DNA from: Diatrype stigma
Taxonomy: Eukaryota; Ascomycota; Sordariomycetes; Xylariales; Diatrypaceae
NCBI GenBank assembly: GCA_022225965.2
Contig: JAKJXP020000048.1
Span: 8,876-72,875, forward strand
Reading direction: 5' to 3'
DNA length: 64,000 nucleotides
Position 1 is the stretch's first letter; every line of letters starts with the position of its first letter. A program made the position numbers and the translations under genes. Below, piece by piece: positions 1-8,758 of this stretch. The notes below the pieces were generated by a model, which was not told the DNA's origin, made no database searches, and saw only the letters and a program-made list of their open reading frames with translations.

Positions 1-42
<42 letters not shown>
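1..42. repeat. C42 homopolymer at the left end
   Basis: Forty-two consecutive C residues open the window and interrupt the P450 gene. They read as poly-G on the strand running off this end. This is what two-colour sequencing chemistry produces when signal is lost at read ends, so I regard it as an assembly artefact rather than genomic sequence. The adjacent GCGAATTC is where the reading frame stops resembling a P450 and may also be suspect. Confidence 0.8.
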
Positions 43-43
<1 letters not shown>

Positions 44-1164
44 CGAATTCGAACATCAGGCTTCTTAGTTTTCATCTAGGAGTAATTAGCATGTGCGTAA
101 GAAGTTTCCATGGGTAATCACTTTGGTTGCTTACCTTCATTTGCTCCGTCATATAACCATGGCACACTTTAAACATCCTGTTCCAACCACTCATTACTAC
201 TGGAATGCTACACCCAAGAACAATGAGCCATGGTGTTGGACTCAAGGGTCCTAGAAATCCCAAGAATCGCCGTAGTGTTTTGAGGTGATGGTGAGAGTGC
301 GTGTGCGTCAGCATCTCGAATGACTTGGAGAAGGTCAACTCCCCCATCACATCGAAACTCCATTGGTAAATTAAGTCATTGATTTTGATTGGGTCTGACA
401 GACGCCGGCGTAATACGGCTTCAAGGCGGTCAATGTGCTTTTGGTACGTTGCATCGTAATCTGGAACAGCTTTACTGTACTGTTAGTAAGAGACTAATAG
501 AAAGGGGGTGGGTAGTAGGAAATCACCTTCTCTTCTGAAGCTCGGGTTCCACGCTTTGCGGCGTGTATCGTGCTCCTTCTTATCCCGGGTGGTGTTGATA
601 GCTACATGTGGTTTGAGAATATCATACCATTCGCTCTTAGAGCAAGCACTTTGTTGGCCGTGCAGTGCTTCTAGAGCTTCAGGGTGGAACACTGTGATTT
701 CATTCGGACCTTAAGAGTGGCAAGGGTTAACATATATCCATGGTACAAGGGCCCGGGAACCTATTTATTGGAATCTTACCAGTGCGGACGAACTCTCCGT
801 ATTTCTCATACCACTTATCGAGCACTCGGTGATTCTGGGAGTTACGGGCCAACCATGAATGCCACAGCTTGGAGGTTGCAGCGAGTCTGGAGCCCGGAAA
901 ATGACGAATCGGATGTAAGAATAGACGGTAAACTGTGATACTAAAAAAAAGTGAGGCTAGGTAGGATAAGAGGATGATGACTGGTTGCTGCAGTCCTATT
1001 TGGTGATCAAGAAAGTCCTTCGACAGTGGTATAAAGCATAGCACCAGTAGAAGAAGGAGGGCTTGGAAGTACAAGGGTGCCTGGAGATGGTGCTCGCCTC
1101 TATTGAAAAAGAAGTAATGTGACAAGGGGCCTAGGAATAAGGCAGATAAGAGCCATTTGGCCAT
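43..1164 (-). CDS. Cytochrome P450 monooxygenase, N-terminal part (truncated by window edge)
   Basis: This is the N-terminal portion of a fungal microsomal cytochrome P450. The exons I read are 1164-780, 709-527, 469-135 and 75 to the poly-C; the phases join cleanly. The first exon encodes several hydrophobic segments, more than the usual single anchor, followed by YRLFLHPIRHFPGSRLAA, a typical P450 proline-rich hinge. Downstream come EKYGEFVRTGPNEITVFHPEA and DVMGELTFSKSFEML, both characteristic of fungal P450s of the kind found in metabolite clusters. The ExxR, PERF and haem-cysteine motifs would lie beyond the left edge, so activity cannot be judged. The gene points away from the UbiA-type gene at 1979; shared upstream sequence is possible, although a broken gene lies between them. 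The substrate is unknown. The last few codons before the poly-C may be artefactual. Confidence 0.85.
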
Positions 1165-1396
1165 CTTGCAACCAGTTCAAGATTCTCGTGAAAATGATTT
1201 ATTGTGGGTGGACTGGTGATAGTGCAACAACAGGTGTATGCAAGTCTTTGAAGAAGGAAGATCTAGGGTAATGAGTAAAGTCAGTAATCCATCGGCATGG
1301 CTTTTCCTTGGACTCTTGAAATGGGTATCCAAGATTTGATGGCTAGCCGCTGGACTTCGCTGTTACATGCTTGTCCCGTCTGCTCCGATTACATTA

Positions 1397-1851
1397 CTAT
1401 GCCGGAAAGTAATCTTTATCCATGAATATCTGCAGCAAGGCTTCGGTATCTCATGCACTGCTACCAACATACATATAGATCAACTAGTTCGGTGGACCAA
1501 CTTGCAATATATTGGTAGAATGGAACAATGCTACACAACACTAGAGTCGGTCACCGTAACTGCATGAGAACATAATAGGAATGTAACGTACCTGTAACGC
1601 ATCATTCCTACTTGAGTTTGCTTCTTCTCTTGGATAAGGCGCAATACGTCGTTAGAAGCAGTGGAAAGAAAACACCTGCTGGCCAACATAATATCATATT
1701 GGTTGGCCATTCGTGATGACAAAACTTGGATGCCTGTTCAGGGGACCAATGTTGTAATTACTGGAGGGGCAAAGTGTTGAAAATAGACGTTTATCTTGGT
1801 GGGCTTGAGGCCTTGAACATGATTTAAAGCCTTCTGATATGCCAATATCAG
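1397..1851 (-). pseudogene. Broken gene fragment of unknown family with in-frame TGA
   Basis: On the minus strand, an exon-like stretch runs from an acceptor-like TTAG at 1852 to a GTACGT donor at 1591. It reads coherently as protein (for example KINVYFQHFAPPVITTLVP, then TGIQVLSSRMANQYDIMLA) but carries one in-frame TGA at 1740-1738, where a tryptophan codon TGG would fit. Further on, 1444-1397 reads TEALLQIFMDKDYFPA and then a stop, which looks like a C-terminal exon. Between these two pieces I cannot find a clean splice path. I do not recognise the family. It lies between the P450 and the UbiA-type gene and may be a decayed member of the same cluster. A sequencing error at the TGA, or an unrecognised intron, could instead make this a live gene. 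Confidence 0.35.
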
Positions 1852-1978
1852 CTAAGGGTGCACCAGTCTAACATACACTTCACAACCCCCCCTATTCAGT
1901 TGTCCCAGGATTCAGTCATCCTCGCCTAACCTCCACTAAGTCTCATATCATCTATACCTTGCGGTTCACCGTGTCATC

Positions 1979-2944
1979 ATGAAACAGCACCACCCTAAAA
2001 TGACTAAGACCACTGTTAAGATGCAATGGTCCCTTATATCGTACATCAGGACGATATGGCTCTTTACCTTCAGCGACATGAAAACGATAATGTTCCCACA
2101 AAGCATTTTTGGGGCGGCGACGGCATACGTTGCTTGTCTTTTTTGTCAACCCGCAACTAGTACTCATGGGGTGTTAGTTTTATTCTTGTTCTATCGCTAT
2201 CCTCTTGCCCTTTTTTGGACCTGGTCCAACTTGCTTCCCTTCAACATCTTTAATCAACTTAGCGAAGATGCAATCGAAGAAGATCGGATAAACAAGCCCT
2301 GGAGACCATTGCCTTCTGGAAGGCTGAATCGAAGACAAGCGAAGCTATTGATGGGGGTGCATTATATCGTTGGTATTGTTATCAGCAGCATCCTGGGCGG
2401 CCTCCGCCAGGCTCTTCTTCTCATTGTACTTGGTGCTTGGTATAACGCATGGGGTGGCGCTGACAGAAGCTTCATCATCCGCAATGCCATAAACGCAGTT
2501 GGCATCTTGTCATTCGCAACTGGTGCCATGGAGGTGGCATTAGGCACCCCTTTGCTGATAACCAGGCCTTTGCTCGAATGGATGGGTGTCCTGGCCTCAG
2601 TCATCTTGTCTACGGTACAAACCCAAGATCTTTATGACATGGAGGGTGATTCCTCTAGGAACCGGAAAACAATGCCACTTGTTGTCGGTGACTCGTTGAC
2701 ACGTTGGTGGACGGCTGCTATAGTCTTCGTCTTCAGTGTTCTTTGTCCCACGTACTGGCCATTTAGCTGGCCATGCCTTATCATTCCAGTATTTTTGGGG
2801 GTTGTCGTCTCTACCAGGACATTATTCTATCGTACATGCGAGGCGGATAAAAGGACATTCCGATTTTGGAATGGTTGGCTGGTGTCTATCTACTGTTTAC
2901 CATTAGCAACATTTCTCATTTCTGGCTGCGTAGGTGACAAATGA
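1979..2944 (+). CDS. UbiA-superfamily integral membrane prenyltransferase / UbiA-type terpene cyclase
   Basis: A single-exon gene for 321 residues, rich in transmembrane helices. Two acidic motifs identify the UbiA superfamily. The first is N92-Q-L-S-E96-D-A-I-E100-E-D followed at the canonical spacing by W-R109-P110-L-P-S-G-R. The second is D217-L-Y-D220-M-E-G-D224. Family knowledge: these motifs bind Mg2+ and the diphosphate of a prenyl substrate. In the first motif the usual NDxxDxxxD is replaced by NQxxExxxE, and NKPWRP follows. To my knowledge this style occurs in the fungal group that includes the fumagillin-pathway sesquiterpene cyclase Fma-TC, rather than in UbiA/COQ2 or DGGGP synthases. 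I therefore infer either a membrane terpene cyclase using farnesyl diphosphate or a prenyltransferase of a meroterpenoid route. P450 and GMC oxidoreductase neighbours fit tailoring of its product. ATG 1979 is the first in-frame start. Confidence 0.8.
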   Translation: MKQHHPKMTKTTVKMQWSLISYIRTIWLFTFSDMKTIMFPQSIFGAATAYVACLFCQPATSTHGVLVLFLFYRYPLALFWTWSNLLPFNIFNQLSEDAIEEDRINKPWRPLPSGRLNRRQAKLLMGVHYIVGIVISSILGGLRQALLLIVLGAWYNAWGGADRSFIIRNAINAVGILSFATGAMEVALGTPLLITRPLLEWMGVLASVILSTVQTQDLYDMEGDSSRNRKTMPLVVGDSLTRWWTAAIVFVFSVLCPTYWPFSWPCLIIPVFLGVVVSTRTLFYRTCEADKRTFRFWNGWLVSIYCLPLATFLISGCVGDK

Positions 2945-3485
2945 GATTCATACACATATATATCAACTAATGTTAGTCAGTCTCATGAATTCAAATCCAT
3001 GCATTGCCAAAATAGCATGATTGAACATAGAACTAAGATTACGGTTCAAACATTCGCTCACAATCCCCCTTCTTCATGTGACAAGGGGTTATAGGCTTGG
3101 AACGTATAGAACAAATTAGCTCGAAAACTTCTATGGTTTCAAGGAGCGTATTGGGCTATCTCTTCTGGCATGTCTAAGGAACCGACGGCATATCCATATA
3201 CAGCGATCATCAGTACGTACCAGTACGTATCCCCTTTGGTCCGGCTACCGCGGCTTCCGCCTGTTATCATCTATTGGTTATGTTAAGCAAGAGTGCATTC
3301 CAATTGATCCTGCAGCAAGTGGAGGAGGTGGTTACATTCCAATACAGCCTGCAGCTGGTATGCCTGCAGTTGTGTGTTGGTCACAGCTCCCATGTGACAC
3401 TCCAGCTCCGGGGGGGGGGGGGGGGGGTAACAGCCCCGGTATACACGGTTGTGTCCAATGCCCTTAGTCTGCCATTCGCTTCACC
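2945..3485. other. Intergenic region with a G18 tract
   Basis: This lies between the convergent 3' ends of the UbiA-type gene and the rhodopsin-domain gene. It contains an 18-base G run at 3410-3427, about 60 bases beyond the stop of the minus-strand gene. An overlapping plus-strand reading frame (3274-3897) is antisense to that gene and spans the G run; I do not consider it coding. Confidence 0.6.
3410..3427. repeat. G18 homopolymer
   Basis: Eighteen G residues flanked by CAGCTCC and TAACAGC. Unlike the 7516 junction there is no C run on the right, so it may be real, but its length should be verified. Confidence 0.8.
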
Positions 3486-4753
3486 TTATTGTCGGTTTTC
3501 AATGGCGACGTTCCAAGTCTCTGTGACCCTAATCTCCTGGTTGGAGTGGCCGCCAGTCGTACTCTCAGGGGAACCATTGTTTCCACTTCCTTCACATTGC
3601 GTTGTACCTGCTAAGTCTGTCAATTGGTACACACTATCGTCAAGACGTCGAAAGTTCTTGTGCTTTGAAGTCCGACCATATGTTCCAACCACACCTTCAC
3701 TTCTCGACAAGCTTTTGGGGTGTTTTGACTCATCAGAACTTGAGGTGATCCCCACTCGACTTAGTACGGAGGCGCTCGCATTGCTTACTTTCCTCTGGAA
3801 GCTAACAAGCAAAGGCCGGCAGATTGGAACACAGGCAACACAAATCCCGAGAAGGGGTTCTAGGTTAGTGGCCGTGCTTAGATACCCAATATCATAGAAT
3901 ATGTCCAGCGTGTCGAGGTTATGGATGACAATCATTCGCCATATGGTGACACCACAGATGCTTCAGGCTGTTAGTGAGAGATAGAGAGATAGAATTGACA
4001 CAAGTGACACTTACCCAGCACCCGTGCTAAACATGAGCATCAACCCAACCTTCTTATGAGTCGCCATTTGAAGATTCCAGAGCATCGGCAGTGGCAGTAC
4101 GATGACTAAGATGTCGATGATGAGATTCAGCACTCCTGATGCAAGAAAGGCCGAGTTTTGGTTTCCACAACGACCACCTGGAATTGTCGAATCCCAGTTA
4201 AACGCAAAAGGTCGGCAAAGAAGGAATGCTATGAGGACAACCATGAGACAATATGCAACCACAACACCCATGAGACAGTACGATGCTAGGCGGAATTGCC
4301 TGCTTGTGCCAAATAACTTGACATAGAGATCGATGATGGAAAGCTTGACTCCAGTGTTCGACAGTGCCCAAGTAAACTGGCCAACAAGAACTGTCTACAA
4401 TAGCACCTATTCAGTTACCCTCATCATATCTCATTTGTAAGATCGGGCCTTACCTTCAACATCGGCTCAATATTTTGTGGTGCCAATGCTATTATTTCCG
4501 ACATGTGATGACCAATTCCGCCATATGATGTTGTTATTATTGAATTGACTGCAAGGCAAATGCCCCAGAACATGGCCCAGAAAATTGCATAGTCGTTGAA
4601 GCGTAATCTGGTCCTGGAGCGGAATCGAGAGACAATACGTAGGACAACCCAAAACAGAGCAAGGCTGGCGGAGACAATGCACACTGTGAAGTCTAATAGG
4701 GCGGATCGAGGGATATTGTCGGTAATGGACAATATCGTCCTTCTTTTCTCCAT
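3486..4753 (-). CDS. Fungal rhodopsin-domain integral membrane protein (SAT4-like, DUF-type)
   Basis: Three exons (4753-4454, 4394-4015, 3960-3486) encode about 384 residues. The phases agree and the introns are 59 and 54 bp with GTAAGG and GTAAGT donors. The protein has about seven hydrophobic helices. It carries hallmarks of the fungal 'rhodopsin domain' family (Pth11/SAT4-like): an early VLRIVSRFRSR segment, NDYAIFWAMFWG, then GQFTWALSNTGVKLSIIDLY, a CRPFAFNWD segment with GGRCGNQ in the extracellular loop, and DILVIVLPLPMLWNLQM. The cytoplasmic tail of about 100 residues is Ser/Thr-rich and presumably disordered. Despite the name, these proteins lack the retinal lysine; many are orphan receptors and members are often found in secondary-metabolite clusters. 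Its role here is unknown. The exon 3 acceptor at AAG (3961) was chosen because the nearer CAG brings a TGA into frame. Confidence 0.8.
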
Positions 4754-5560
4754 GGTTCTACGAGCCGCACAACAACAACGATCAGTAGAACTCTCGGCAT
4801 CATAACGAGTCAGCTGCTAAATCAGAACTTACGTTTTGCTGCGGTAGGGTGAAACCCCAAATCTGTAATGCTGGGGACGATGAGGTGATCACGGCGATGA
4901 ATGCATGTAGGCTGCTATTGTTGGGTGTAGACTACGGGGCTCAGATATTATACAAGAGATCATCATTGCTAACCATTGCCCACGTTGCAACGAATGAAAC
5001 ATGCACGTCCATTCCTTACTATGTTACGGCTTATTTAATTTCCATGCGAGTGATGTGCCTTACTGTGACGAGGTCAAGAAGTCTCCCTAACTGCATCAAT
5101 ACATCTGCAGCCAAGAAATCGAGGCTGTAGCCGCCTCCCACGCAACTTCCAACCTACATATGTTGGTTCTACGCCCCCGGGGCATCATTTTCTGCAACCT
5201 GATGCCATGTCGTTGGATGTTCACGCATAAAAAGCACGGTTAATGTGACCTTCCTAGTATTCCTTCCCAGCCTCTTTACCCCTCATCCATAGCAACAGTA
5301 GTAACAATAGTTCAAGCACTTCTTGACTGCTATTGGCCCCAGGTCAATATGGCAAGGCGTATATATATGTATGTGCACAGATTCTCCTATCTACCTCCGA
5401 CCAACAGACTATCTTATACGAGTACGGAGAAGAGTAACCCGTCAGGATAATTAAGTGTCTGCTTCAGTGCCGCTTCTTTCTCGTTTCTTGCTGATAACCC
5501 GTTACCGAGCTTCGCCTCTTTCATTAGTTACTGCCACAGAGCTGGTGCCATTCATCCACA
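4754..5560. promoter_or_regulatory. Divergent intergenic region upstream of rhodopsin-domain and GMC genes
   Basis: This 807 bp region separates the starts of the minus-strand rhodopsin-domain gene and the plus-strand GMC oxidoreductase, so it must hold both promoters. A TATA-like GTATATATATGTATG lies at about 5358-5372, roughly 190 bases before the GMC start, followed by a pyrimidine-rich stretch (5461-5530) typical of a fungal leader. No known operator was recognised. Confidence 0.4.
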
Positions 5561-7508
5561 ATGTCCACCGACACCTACGACTTCGTGATAGTTGGAGGAG
5601 GTACAGCAGGGCTTGTCCTGGCTAACCGGCTCACTGAGGACAGCACTGTACAAGTACTCGTCCTCGAAGCGGGTGAAAATCTGACATCAGAATCTCGAGT
5701 CTCAACTCCAGCCTTATTCCCAACACTACTTGGGTCTGATGCAGATTTCAACACAGTAACGGAACCGCAAGTAAGTCAACTAGAAGAAGTGGTTCAGGTC
5801 CAACCTGATGTATTAACCACCAATGCAGTCTACTCTTTATAATAAGACCATTACCATTCCGCACGGTCGCGCTCTGGGTGGGAGCAGTGCTATCAATGGG
5901 CAAGCCTTCGTCGCTACCTCGAAGGTGAACGTTGATGGATGGGGTGAGCTCGGAAACCCAGGCTGGAACTGGGAGACTCTGGGACCATACTTCAAGAAGT
6001 CGCATACCTTGGCTGTTCCACCCTCAAATGCTGCCCTCTACGAGCATCTGCACTTGGACTATATTGATCCCAACATCAGTGGTACCGACGGGCCCATCAA
6101 GGCGAGCTTCCCCGATAGTATTGACAATCCACTCCCCAAGGCGTGGATTGAGACTCTTCATGCGTTAGGTCATAAAGCCACCGGCGACCCCTTTTCGGGA
6201 AACATCATTGGGGCATATACCAATGCTGCTTGCATTGACCCTGAGACACGTCAGAGGAGTTATGCCGCCTCGGCATATTGGAAACCTATCCAAGATCGAA
6301 CGAACTTGACAGTCGTTACTGGAGCCCACGTCCAAAAGATCCTTCTGCAAGGCAGCCCACCGGACGTTGTCGCAGTCGGGGCTCAATACGTCCATAAAGG
6401 AGAAACGAAGACGGCGAGCGCCAAACAGGAAGTCATCCTCTCAGCCGGGGCTCTTTACTCGCCCAAGCTACTCGAGCTCTCCGGCATAGGAGACCCGGAT
6501 CTTCTTGCATCTCTAGGAATCCCCACCGTGATCCCCAACAAATACGTGGGAGAGAACCTCCAGGACCACCCAATGACGGGACTGAGCTTCGAAGTACGCG
6601 ACGGCGTAGAAACAATCGATGACCTCCTGCGCCGAGACCCGGCAGCTCTAGAGAAAGCAATGGCGCAATATACAGACTCGAAATCCGGCCCTCTCGCAGT
6701 CGGCGGGATATTCTCCTACGCCTTCCTCCCCCTCCAAGACGCCGCCACCAACCTTCCCGAGCCCCTCCTAAACCTCTCCTCGTACCCCGCCGACGACGCC
6801 GCCCATAATACCCATCCTCACCCCCTGGAGCCAGCCCAAGCGGCCTACTACGACCGCCTCCTCCACAACCCCAACGAGTCCACAGCGGGCTTCTTCACCT
6901 ACGCGGCACAGGGCAACTTCGGCAGCGGCTCCGGGTCCTCGCTGATGCAGTCCAACTTCCAGCCGGGCAGCTACTACTCCGTCGCCGTCTGCCTCCTGCA
7001 GCCGCTGTCCCGCGGGTCCGCGCACATCCGCAGCGCCGACCCGGCCGCGCCCGCCCGCGTCGACCCGCGCTACCTGAGCCACCCGCTGGACCTGGAGCTG
7101 TTCGCGCGCCACATGACGTACATCGCGACGATCGTCGACACGGAGCCCCTGAAAAGCCTGCTGAAGCCAGCGCGGCAGGGCGGTCGCCGGAACGCAGCGG
7201 CCGCGGCCGCGGCCGACCTCGCGGACGTCGCGGCCATGCGCGAGTACGTCCGCCGCACGACCCTGAGCAGCTGGCACCCGACCTCGACGTGCGCGATGTT
7301 GCCGGGGCCGGAGGCGGGCGGGCGCGGGGTCGTCGACGCGCGGCTGCGCGTGCACGGGGCCAGGAACCTGCGCGTCGTGGACGCGAGCGTGTTTCCGGTC
7401 ACCACGAGGGGGAATCCGATGGCGACTGTGTATGCGGTTGCGGAGCGGGCGGCGGACTTGGTGAAGGAGGATTTGCGGGAGAGAGGGAGGGGGGTAGGGT
7501 CAGAGTAG
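5561..7508 (+). CDS. GMC family FAD-dependent oxidoreductase
   Basis: Two exons (5561-5770 and 5829-7508) separated by a 58 bp GTAAGT...CAG intron encode about 629 residues, a normal length for the glucose-methanol-choline family. The N terminus has the dinucleotide-binding motif [16 protein letters not shown] (G12, G14, G17) with the FAD-ribose acid E36. [12 protein letters not shown] at residues 83-94 is the GMC signature 1. The C-terminal domain has the catalytic His in [11 protein letters not shown] (H553) and the paired Asn in [11 protein letters not shown] (N599). It probably oxidises an alcohol with O2 or another acceptor. There is no signal peptide, so it is presumably intracellular, as in cluster-associated members such as those acting in polyketide pathways; this suits tailoring of a terpene alcohol here. 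The last 800 bp are far richer in GC than the first 1100. The stop codon sits eight bases before a G20 run that looks like an assembly junction. Confidence 0.92.
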
Positions 7509-7515
7509 GGAGGGA

Positions 7516-7563
7516 GGGGGGGGGGGGGGGGGGGGTGGGCCCCCCCCCCCCCCCCCCCCCCCC
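7516..7563. repeat. G20-TGGG-C24 junction, probable assembly join
   Basis: Twenty G residues, then TGGG, then 24 C residues. Left-hand sequence decaying into poly-G and right-hand sequence preceded by poly-C is what two contig ends with poly-G read tails look like when joined. A genuine G-rich/C-rich inverted repeat is the alternative. Confidence 0.6.
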
Positions 7564-8734
7564 TGATCGTTAGAATGTTGATGAAGTAAGGATTTTGCTT
7601 TATTCTATGGCATGACGGATAGTTGTTGGAGGTCAAAGTGCTGGGATGGGACAGCTGGCAGTGATAGGGCTATTATAGAGGAAGGGATAGCCGTATAGGA
7701 GAATCCATCGTGAATAAATAATGAGTTTTACTGATATACCTTACCTAGTCATTCATTAACTGTTAAATCTTCATCTAGGTCATGTCTGCTCCTACTTCCA
7801 CCAATACTAGTTAGTGGTCACTTACCCAACTCATCATCGCTTTGCTCTGGGTCCATCCAACTCCCAACTACTCGGGACCTCTTCAGAAAGTATCAAAATG
7901 ATGCAGATAAAGAGGAATCTGTCTACAACTAAACGAGTGAAACCCCCAAACTGAAGAACGCCAACTATCACTTACTACTCAGAAGGGGCTAACTTTGTCA
8001 AAGAGTCGAGAGGCCATAACAAGTAACTACCGAAGATAAGAGAACACAAGTGATCTTCAACCTCTTTGGCCATTACGAGTCGATTCCAAGGATACAGGAT
8101 GTATGCCATCAACCATTTGCTGGAGTTAACTCGTAATATCGCTCCCCCCTCTCGACCGTACTCGAAAGATCTGGGCGCTGCATGATACCATCTCCATCAT
8201 AATTATTTCCCTGTCTTCTACCCACGGCGGATGGGCTGGGGACTGAACAGCCCTTGTGCATATATATAGCTTACTATGTATTGTCTCGTAAGCTTTTATC
8301 CAAGGCTGAGTGATCCTGGTACGTTTTACATAATCGAACCGTCCGTATTGTGGCATCCCCAACGCATGGACATACACATATATGTGTGTATGCAACATAT
8401 GGGAAACATTCAGAGCCCTTCCCTGTCGAGGATTTCCATACCTCAACTGCATATATAAACAAATTATCGCTGAATACATGCTTGCCCAGAGGCTGTCGTC
8501 ATTTCGGGTTCAAAGCGGCGGCGAAGCCAGCCCAGCCAGCCCAGCGAAGCCACGGCTTGCTGCTACTATAACATATGTATGTAAGGGAAGGGGGGCCGGC
8601 CGGCAGCATGGGTCTCTCGTGTCTGGTCCGGCGATCAGACGCGGGACCTGGCGCGGCCAATCAGCATGGAAGCGCATGATTTGAGACACGATCGTTTCTG
8701 GGAGGGAAAGCGAGCGAATACCTGCCTACCACCT

Positions 8735-8758
8735 AGTCAGTCAGTCAGTCAGTCAGTC
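8735..8758. repeat. (AGTC)6 microsatellite
   Basis: Six uninterrupted AGTC units in the intergenic region after the GMC gene. Confidence 0.95.

Noticed and set aside
3274..3897. 207-codon plus-strand frame across the G18 run
   Set aside because: Antisense to exon 3 of the rhodopsin-domain gene and dependent on reading through a homopolymer of uncertain length.
6768..7355. 195-codon minus-strand frame opposite the GMC gene
   Set aside because: Antisense to the conserved GMC C-terminal domain in extremely GC-rich sequence; composition is Arg/Gly/Val-rich with no motif.
7516..7563. G20/C24 as a real hairpin or quadruplex regulatory element
   Set aside because: Possible, but the asymmetry of flanks and the C42 at the window end fit a sequencing artefact better; kept as an assembly finding instead.
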